NCBI GenBank assembly: GCA_947454055.1
Contig: CANGIS010000004.1
Location: forward strand, 32,597-96,596
Direction of reading: 5' to 3'
DNA length: 64,000 nucleotides
Source of the DNA: Hyphomicrobiales bacterium
GTDB taxonomy: Bacteria; Pseudomonadota; Alphaproteobacteria; Rhizobiales; Beijerinckiaceae
Shown here: positions 59,801 to 64,000 of the stretch, one piece after another
Numbering within the stretch: the stretch's first letter is position 1
How the letters are laid out: every line of letters begins with the position of its first letter
Made by a program: the position numbers and the translations under genes
Notes under the pieces: generated by a model
Told to the model about the DNA's origin: nothing
The model's input: the letters and a program-made list of their open reading frames with translations, nothing else
The model's database searches: none

Positions 59801-62800
59801 ATTTCAAAATTGAGAAGCGTGTCGGCATCCGACCCGCCCGCCGACCCGCTCCAGGTCGTGTCATTGGTGCGGGTCAAGGTGAAGGTACCACTCGTCAGAT
59901 AGGAATAATCAACCGTGTCGATTCCTTGGCCGGCATTAAGCGAGTCATTGCCGTTGCCGCCGGAGATACAGTCACCGCCGACGCCACCGAGGATGGTATC
60001 GTTGCCCACGCCGGTATAGATCGTGTCAGCCGTGCCCGATGAGCCGTCCATCAAAAGATTGAGGGCCGTTGTTACCCCGCCAAGGCTGACGATATTGACG
60101 CCATTGCCAAGCTTGATCGCCTCGATATTGGAAAGCGTGTCATTTTCGCCCGATGTCAGCGTGCTGGAACCGATATTGGCTGAGCCGAGCCATGCTGTAT
60201 CGGCGCCGTTTCGCGAGATCGTCAGCGTCTGGCCCGCAAGCAGATAGGAATAATCCACCGTGTCCCAGCCGGCGCCACCATCGAGCGTATCATTGCCCAA
60301 GCCACCTGACAGGCAGTCATTGCCGCTGCCCGAAGTGATCTTGTTGTCGAGAAGGTTGCCGATGCCGGTAAAGTTACCGGTGCCGACCGCCGTGTCCCAT
60401 TTGCTGTTCTGCCATGTGCCATCCGACGTATAGGCCGCTGTGGCGAGATAGTTTAAATTCTCGATCAGATTGCCCGAACCATATTGGGTACTCGACAGAT
60501 TGAGCGAGGTCAGCGTCGTGTTGATGGTGTCATTGGTATAAATGTTACGCGAGGTATCCGAATAAGTTGATTCGTATATTTTTGTTGTAACATTACGGAC
60601 ATAGAAGGTATCATTTTCGTTGCCGCCGTCGAGCGACATGCCCGAGCCGCTACCGTCATCAAGCGTATCCGAACCGTCCCCACCAAATATATAAATATTG
60701 TTCGTTGAGGCAGAGCCGACAAATTTGTCACCGGGATAGACGGTTCCGGAATTGGCATAGCCTAAGAAAATATACTCGAAATTACTAAAATTGATGGTCA
60801 GGTTCTTTGGTGTCGGTGATGCCATTCCAGGCATAAAGCCTTGCATCGTACCCGAAAGGCCCGTCATCGTAACGAGTTCGGGGCCAAAGCCGCTATATTG
60901 TCCGGGCATGGAGAGGGAGTCATTGCCTCCCGCGCCATCAAAGGTGTTGTTGCCCAAACCGAACGCGAAGACGCTGTCATTGCCGGCACCGCCGAGGACG
61001 CTTGACCCTCCCCAGCCTGAGGTAATTGAATCCGATGCGCCAGCGGAACCATCAATCGTGACCGCTTTGGTCTGCAAGCTGAAGTCGATCGAATTTTTGG
61101 CATTACCAAGTTTGATGACTTCAAAATTGGAGAGTGCATCATTGTCACCGCCGCCAGACAGTGAGGAGGACCATAAGGTGTCACTCGTGCGGGTAATGGC
61201 AAAGGTGGATGTCGGGGCGTTGATATAGGAGAAGTCAACCGTATCGGTGCCGACGCCGCCATCAAGCGTATCGGCGCCCGAGCCGCCCGATAGACAATCA
61301 TTGCCCCCGCTGCCCAGAACACTGTCGGCACCGGCGCCGGTGGCAATCGAGTCGGCTTTGGCCAGCGAACCATCAATCGTCAAATTGATCGTCGTCGCAA
61401 GGCCACCGAGGCTAACCGTATTGTAGCCGAGGCCGAGATTGATCGCTTCAAAATTATAGAGCGTATCGTTGTTGCCGCCACCCGCAATGGAGGACGACCA
61501 TTGCGTTTCCGAGATCCGCGTCAGTGCGAAGGTCGAGGTATTGGCCAGATAGGTATAATCCACCGTATCCGTGCCCACGCCACCATCGAGCGTGTCATTG
61601 CCCAAATAGCCTTTGATCGTGTCATTGCCGACGCCGGCCTGAATCGCATTGGCCGCTCCATCGCCTTGCAGCAGATCATTGCCCGAGCCGCCGATAAGGT
61701 TGGCGATGTTGACGAGCGTATCCACGTCGCTACCCGCCGCAATGGTTAGGCCGATGGTCGCGGTCGAATTGAGTGTCGCCGTGAGGTTGGAGGTGACGTA
61801 GGAATAATCCGCAAACGCGCCCACGCCCGACAGCCTGTCATTGCCGGCGCCGCCTTGCAAGGTTGCCGGTCCGCCGCCGCCCGCGAGGCTGTCATCCCCC
61901 GCGCCGCCATAGAGACTGTCGCTGCCGATGCCACCGAAAAGCGAGTCATTGCCGGTGCCACCATCGAGCGTGTTCGTTCCCGTCCCGCCGATCAGCGTGT
62001 CATTGCCCACATCGCCCGACAGGCTATTAAAGCCGGTGCCGCCTGTGATGACGTTGTCCAGCTCGTTACCCAAACCGGTGAAATTGCCTGCTTGTGCGGC
62101 CCCTGTCGCATCGGCATAGGCGAGGTTTTCGACATTATTGCCGCCCGCCAGCGTGTAGCTGGTCAGCGTGGTGCGGACCGTGTCGATGCCCTCGCTGGCA
62201 TTTTCGACGATGGTGTTGCTGGCCGTCGTCGTTGGATCGGTGATGACATAGATGTCATCGCCCTTGCCGCCCGCCAGCGTATTGTTGCCGGTGCCGCCGT
62301 CAAGCGTATCACTGCCGATGCCGCCGAGGAGCGAGTCATTGCCAGCGCCGCCCGAAAGCGAATTGGTGCCCGAGCCGCCGGTGATCGTGTTGTCCCCGCC
62401 ATTGCCGACACCGGTGAAACTGCCCGCGCCGTTATAGGTCAGGTTTTCGACATTGTTGTAATTGCCGGAGCCGAGGTTCAACGAGGTGAGCGATGTCAGG
62501 ATTGTATCGGTGCCCTGATTGGCCAACTCGGTGACGACATCGCTGGTGCTGTCGACAATATAAATGTCGCCGCCGGTGCCACCCGCCATCGAGTCAATGC
62601 CGGTGCCGCCATCGAGCGTGTCATTGCCCGCGCCGCCTTTGAGCACATCATTGCCAGCCCCGCCCGATAGCGAGTTGCCAATCAGGTTGGAGGTGACCAG
62701 GCTGGCGTCGAGCGTATCGTCGCCCGCACCGCCTGCGAGCGTGTTGCCGCCGCTGCTGCCATAGAGACTGTCATTGCCCGCACCGCCCAGGATGTTGTCG

Positions 62801-64000
62801 GACGCGCCCGCCGAGCCATCCACCGTCACGCCATAGGTGGAGGAGAGGAGGGCGGAAAGATCTACCGTATTGGCCCCGCCGCCCAGCTTGATGGTCTCGA
62901 TATTGCTCAGCGTATCGATATCGCCGGCTGAGATCGACAGGGTGAAAGCGTTATTGGCGCCCGACGTGCTGGTGGCCTTATAGGTCGCGCCCGCGGCGAG
63001 ATAGGCATAATCCACCGTGTCGGTGCCTGCACCGCCATCGAGCGCGTCATTGCCCGCGCCGCCTTTGAGCGTGTCATTGCCCGCGCCGGAGGAGAGAGAG
63101 TCATCGCCTGCCCCGCCAGAAAGCGTGTCGTTACCGCCGAGGGTGACCAGCGTGTCATTGCCCGAGCCGCCGACAAGGGTGTCGTTGCCGCCAATGCCGG
63201 TGACCAACATCCCCGTCGCAATCGCCGACAGATCGATTTGATCATTGCCGACCGAACCGCTGATTGTCTTGATATTGGTGAGCACATCGACGTCATTCGC
63301 CGCAATTGAGAGGCTGAAGCTCGACGCGTTGATCGCCCCCGCCGTGATGGTGACGCCACCCGTATTGCCGTTATTGGCATAGACATACGCATAATCCGCC
63401 GTATCGGTGCCACCTTTACCATCGAGCGTATCGTTGCCTGTGCCGCCCAACAGAGTGTCATTGCCCGAACCACCCACAAGCGAGTCATTGCCTGCATCAC
63501 CATAAAGAGAGCTGTTGGCCAGAGCGCTGCTGGCATCAAGCGTATCATTGCCCGCTGCACCATTGAGCGTGTTGGCTCCGCTGCCGCCGGTGATGACGTT
63601 ATCCAGCTCGTTACCGGTGCCGGTAAAGGCTGCCGCACCGCCGGTGAAGGTGAGGTTTTCGACATTGTTGCCACCCGCCAGCGTATAGGCGGTCAGCGCG
63701 GTTTTGATGGTATCTTTGCCGTTATTGGCCAGTTCGGTCACAATATCGGCAAGGCTGTTGACGATATAGGTATCATCACCCGCGCCGCCCGCCATCGTAT
63801 TGTTGCCTGCGCCACCATCAAGCGTGTCATTGCCTTGGCCACCGAAGAGCGAGTCATTGCCTGTATCGCCGTAGAGCGAGTCGACCGAGCCCAAGGAACC
63901 ATCAAGCGTATCATTGCCCGCCGCACCATTGAGCGTGTTGGCTCCGCTGCCGCCGGTGATGACGTTATCCAGCTCGTTGCCGGTGCCCGTGAAGGCCTGA
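50896..64000 (-). CDS. giant RTX-type calcium-binding repeat protein, 5' end outside the window
   Basis: An uninterrupted reading frame of at least 4,367 codons. It continues past the window edge upstream, so the true start is not seen. Nearly all of it is RTX repeats (GGxGNDxLx type), which bind calcium and fold as beta-rolls outside the cell. Two other unit types interrupt the rolls. One contains GDDTYIV...VTELANxGTDTI...NNVENLTxTG...FTGxGNELDNVITGG. The other begins DTVDYSY/DTVDYTY; I count about 26 copies. The last ~140 residues lack RTX motifs and end ADLHYHL, as in a C-terminal type I secretion signal. No HlyB/HlyD/TolC genes are seen here. Probably an adhesin or surface-layer-like protein. 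Confidence 0.9.
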   Translation of the reverse strand, partial: QAFTGTGNELDNVITGGSGANTLNGAAGNDTLDGSLGSVDSLYGDTGNDSLFGGQGNDTLDGGAGNNTMAGGAGDDTYIVNSLADIVTELANNGKDTIKTALTAYTLAGGNNVENLTFTGGAAAFTGTGNELDNVITGGSGANTLNGAAGNDTLDASSALANSSLYGDAGNDSLVGGSGNDTLLGGTGNDTLDGKGGTDTADYAYVYANNGNTGGVTITAGAINASSFSLSIAANDVDVLTNIKTISGSVGNDQIDLSAIATGMLVTGIGGNDTLVGGSGNDTLVTLGGNDTLSGGAGDDSLSSGAGNDTLKGGAGNDALDGGAGTDTVDYAYLAAGATYKATSTSGANNAFTLSISAGDIDTLSNIETIKLGGGANTVDLSALLSSTYGVTVDGSAGASDNILGGAGNDSLYGSSGGNTLAGGAGDDTLDASLVTSNLIGNSLSGGAGNDVLKGGAGNDTLDGGTGIDSMAGGTGGDIYIVDSTSDVVTELANQGTDTILTSLTSLNLGSGNYNNVENLTYNGAGSFTGVGNGGDNTITGGSGTNSLSGGAGNDSLLGGIGSDTLDGGTGNNTLAGGKGDDIYVITDPTTTASNTIVENASEGIDTVRTTLTSYTLAGGNNVENLAYADATGAAQAGNFTGLGNELDNVITGGTGFNSLSGDVGNDTLIGGTGTNTLDGGTGNDSLFGGIGSDSLYGGAGDDSLAGGGGPATLQGGAGNDRLSGVGAFADYSYVTSNLTATLNSTATIGLTIAAGSDVDTLVNIANLIGGSGNDLLQGDGAANAIQAGVGNDTIKGYLGNDTLDGGVGTDTVDYTYLANTSTFALTRISETQWSSSIAGGGNNDTLYNFEAINLGLGYNTVSLGGLATTINLTIDGSLAKADSIATGAGADSVLGSGGNDCLSGGSGADTLDGGVGTDTVDFSYINAPTSTFAITRTSDTLWSSSLSGGGDNDALSNFEVIKLGNAKNSIDFSLQTKAVTIDGSAGASDSITSGWGGSSVLGGAGNDSVFAFGLGNNTFDGAGGNDSLSMPGQYSGFGPELVTMTGLSGTMQGFMPGMASPTPKNLTINFSNFEYIFLGYANSGTVYPGDKFVGSASTNNIYIFGGDGSDTLDDGSGSGMSLDGGNENDTFYVRNVTTKIYESTYSDTSRNIYTNDTINTTLTSLNLSSTQYGSGNLIENLNYLATAAYTSDGTWQNSKWDTAVGTGNFTGIGNLLDNKITSGSGNDCLSGGLGNDTLDGGAGWDTVDYSYLLAGQTLTISRNGADTAWLGSANIGSSTLTSGENDTLSNIEAIKLGNGVNIVSLGGVTTALNLLMDGSSGTADTIYTGVGNDTILGGVGGDCISGGNGNDSLNAGQGIDTVDYSYLTSGTFTLTRTNDTTWSGSAGGSDADTLLNFEMMKLGSATNTVSLGLQTTAVTVDGSLGASNLIITGTGADCIFGGSGNDTLSGRGGYDTIDGKAGMDVADYSYATTNLNVTLTPTLATAVAVSVSATDQDVLYNIEGFIGGSGNDFIGNSSTGTGNRVNGYSVNGGAGNDTIQAPYGDNVTLDGGSGINTLDVSNIGNSGGQIVDLMSGTLTAAGNLARGSIFNFTNVIMGGWNSTFIGDNADNLVTTPVYIMDSMWGNGGNDTLLGSLYSDSLSGGIGNDSMDGGSGFDRVDYSYVVAGQTLTISRNGADNAWLGSAVQGTSTVTASDNDTLLNFEFIKLGNGDNTVSLGGITSTLGLIIDGSNGTTDSIATGAGADSLLGGAGNDIFSGGAGNDTINGGGGSNTINYSYINANGAYTAGISVTLNAGAATVTALAGSDVDQISNIQNVIGTQYADTLLGDANANSLFGGAGNDLLKGGAGNDTLDGGVGTDTADYTYLTAAASLSLTATADGSTFTANRGVTDIDTLYGIEVFNLGYGTNTVDLSAVTAAIGFSVDGSLGTADTLSGGAGSDSLLGSGGADSLCGGVGNNTLAGGIGDDTYFISSANDRITEAYNGGTDTIRTNLANFTLGSITDSMFGTSNYVENLTYTGASGFLGIGNELSNVIKGGTDSNTLSGGAGDDTLDVSTATKASSLVGGDGQDSLYGGSGNDTLSGGNGIDVMDGRAGTNTVDYTYLTSTSAIFSLSRTNDTTWSGSASLTDTDMLLNIAAITLGSGINSVNLAGQTTGVTVNGTAGGMDMIIGGLGGDVLSGGAGNDLLSGRLGNDTLDGGQGAADTVDYSYVVAGQTLTLTASSATAWSATALKGSSTVTGSDADTLANFEIVKLGYGVNTVNFNAILTTPSLTIDGSNGTSDSIVSGSGNDSILGGGGSDTIVRGSGNSTIDGGSGIDVVDYSSAGIGITANLQPLSSVGISVSIGSSNVDVLSNIEGIIGSSHDDLITTTGTDSSHGVSGYTVFSGAGNDTIQAPYGNNITLDGGSGTDLLDLSTIGGAGQTVDLNAGTITGLANGIVLNFENVSLGSSGGSIYGDSNNNLLTAGSGPLSMSGNSGNDTLIGSSVNDWLSGGVGSDSIDGKAGIDTVDYTYQTNSSATFTLTRTNDTTWAAALSGGTDNDTLVNIEVLTLGYGTNSVNLGGVTTNLLNFTIDGSLGAANSIATGNGNDLILGSTNGNDTLSGGAGNDTIDGKGGSDTVDYTYLTSITSAQSISVSADGKTFAAIASSSDTDTLKNVEAFILGSGNNTVNLSASAASQGFTVDGSRAVTDSLVGGAGNDSLVGSDGGNDTLSGRAGNDTLDGKAGNDTVDYTYQTDATATFSLTRTSDTNWSASLSGGGDNDTLIAIEAVTLGSGLNSVNLGGVTSNLNLTIDGSLGASDTIATGNGQDLILGGAGSDYLSGGRGNDTIDGKGGIDTVDYTYLTTAQTITATSANGLSFSANAGASDIDTLTNIEALVLGSGASTVDLSAVTVARGFTVNATLGATDLIIGGAGNDLLQGGTGSNTLSGGAGDDTLDGGAATSSLFGGSLSGGDGQDSLYGGNGNDTLSGGAGNDAIDGRGGTDTVDYTYLTALNATQSISVSSDGKTFVANNGSTDIDTLKNVEAFILGSGSNSVDLSTSTVAIGFSMDGSRAVVDTLLGGAGNDSLVGSDGGNDWLSGRAENDTIDGKAGIDTVDYSYLTTAQTITATNANGLAFSANAGTINGLSDIDTLANVEAFRLGSGVNTVNLSAVTAAIGFLVDGRAGSVDSLLGGAGADTLLGGDGNDTLDGKGGNDSYSGGKGDDTYYFYENTTTSIIDLEGTNTVLSQANSINLSDTSRFSGIQNLAYIGTGAFTGIGTGDNNSIIGSTASDCIDGSGGNDTLVSNGGNDTLVGGAGNDSITGGAGADILVDDSLTGTTGDTLTSNTMVGGDGNDVYYVSSSNNLIVELATGGIDTVSTSLTAYTLSPIASTINGIANAGYIENLTYTGNDNFTGTGNELNNSITGSSGKDLLYGLVGNDSLNGGGDADSLQGGAGGDTLSGADAFADYSYATAGFSATLNATSATQRVTIVAGTDVDTLVNIANIIGGSGNDTLVGDTTANYLIGGGGSDSLIGGGGGDTLVGVDGNDTLVGTSGSADSLFGGDGNDRFTSSTTAVVVTAANANNETIDGGNGFDVVDYSYLNNATNTMSVSVNDTSFNASILNGTVAVQADTLRNVEGIVGTKNSNTFNLFGQNATFNLSIAGGAGADSIIAGLGNDTIDGASGTYLSGGQIKATLNYVDQVDYSYWSNNGYTESLTGNGATVTLTIGNGTDSYTQTLSNIESITGLSLLPSSSTTGLNVSFASLSLAGSPGVGVLGTIYDDTLIGGAGNDSLLGNTGNDSFNGGGGINIIDYSYITETTKGLTVSLNGAAVTVTVTAGSDVDRLLNVQGIIGGAGNDNLTINTQGSTVSGGAGNDTLSGSQDRQSADGGAGDDTIQIYAQGESVNGGAGNDLIVGFGRNSYFDGGSGINTYYSMQFPNSVDLSKGIAAVSGTGTDILKNFANVLGSPNADTLIGDANGNVLNGMAGADSISGGLGADTIQGGAGNDTLNGNGTGAADGNSVDVLDYSFFSYQYPGNPALTYTVTNGLTVDIASIASSTAYTLTVVAGTDVDTVMNFEGIIGGNGNDSFTGDANANYLGGSAGNDTLLGGLDDDTLSGGTGNDSLDGGGQAGDLVDYSYVIASGTTNSTNGITLTLNGATPSVVTGLVATDRDTITNFEHVIGTSFNDCITGDSNANSIFGGAGQDTLVGGGGADTLSGGAGNDLLKLDWSNLNLSNLDGGAGSDSISFAGSSGSVSLTFTGTAFTGILSNSEYLDFSGTSGTATISMDGAGIQKILGQSVQTSSSSNAMLDLKLDATNDTLQLAANSNYSYWTTADSNGVQVSNGTSVTTVNLTGLTTTGTDIYVFDQTHTTLLADLHYHL
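63535..64000. repeat. nearly exact direct duplication inside the RTX gene
   Basis: The stretch beginning ATCAAGCGTATCATTGCC at 63535 recurs at 63901, 366 bases (122 codons) away. Over the visible 100 bases they differ at only a few positions. The duplicated unit carries the VITGGSGANTLNGAAGNDTLD block. The high identity marks a recent in-frame duplication at the N-terminal side of the visible protein. The second copy is cut by the window end. Confidence 0.85.

Noticed and set aside
51000..64000. CRISPR-like regular repeats
   Set aside because: Repeats are coding, in frame and diverged, with no unique spacers or leader; they encode RTX and DYSY protein units.

Overview
The window looks like part of an alphaproteobacterial chromosome. 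It is moderately GC-rich by eye. The F0 ATP synthase operon has the atpI-B-E-F'-F order with both b' and b subunits. A NadQ-type Nudix-like regulator is present, and the DUF721 / Tat-DsbA / SMC block lies beside mutY. I cannot fix the order or genus from the sequence alone.

Layout. 1-4.85 kb (minus strand): a 17-kDa-type lipoprotein, a CbpA-like J-domain protein, a MOSC protein, fabI, a histidine phosphatase, and aroC cut by the window edge. 4.9-6.8 kb (plus): pdxH, an SDR and a Nudix hydrolase. 6.8-8.1 kb (minus): a pyrC-type dihydroorotase. 8.2-11.8 kb (plus): a tightly coupled run of ygfZ, tag, an HD hydrolase, a tyrosine-phosphatase-like gene and nadQ. 11.8-13.6 kb: ald divergent from an Lrp/AsnC regulator. 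13.6-18.4 kb (plus): xseB, pirin, tlyA, an RlmD/TrmA-type methyltransferase and an FAD-linked dehydrogenase. 18.4-28.1 kb: a SRAP protein, a long acyl-CoA dehydrogenase, sua5, a LysR regulator, an acuI/yhdH-type reductase, an MFS transporter and ppdK. 28.2-33.0 kb: a SleB-type cell wall hydrolase, then nadC, nadB and nadA on the minus strand. 33.5-41.0 kb (minus): glyS, glyQ, ispE, a TPR protein and ETF-QO. 41.1-42.0 kb: a divergent family-4 uracil-DNA glycosylase. 42.0-44.6 kb: the F0 operon. 44.9-50.7 kb: smc, a DsbA-like protein, DUF721/DciA and mutY. From 50.9 kb to the window end: one giant RTX-type repeat gene of at least 4,367 codons, whose 5' end lies outside the window.

The genes outside the RTX gene are mostly housekeeping: NAD, folate/chorismate, pyrimidine and isoprenoid metabolism, translation, DNA repair and ATP synthesis. 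The best regulatory signal is a pair of matching palindromes (ATRCTC-N5-GAGCAT) just upstream of nadA. They fit the NadQ-type regulator encoded about 21 kb away in the same window.

The most unusual content is the giant RTX gene, built from at least two kinds of insert between calcium-binding nonapeptide blocks, with a nearly exact 366-bp-spaced duplication at the window edge. Next is a dispersed palindromic repeat with two copies (33.3 kb and 50.8 kb) whose hairpins are kept by paired base changes. I found no tRNA, rRNA, CRISPR array, insertion sequence or prophage.
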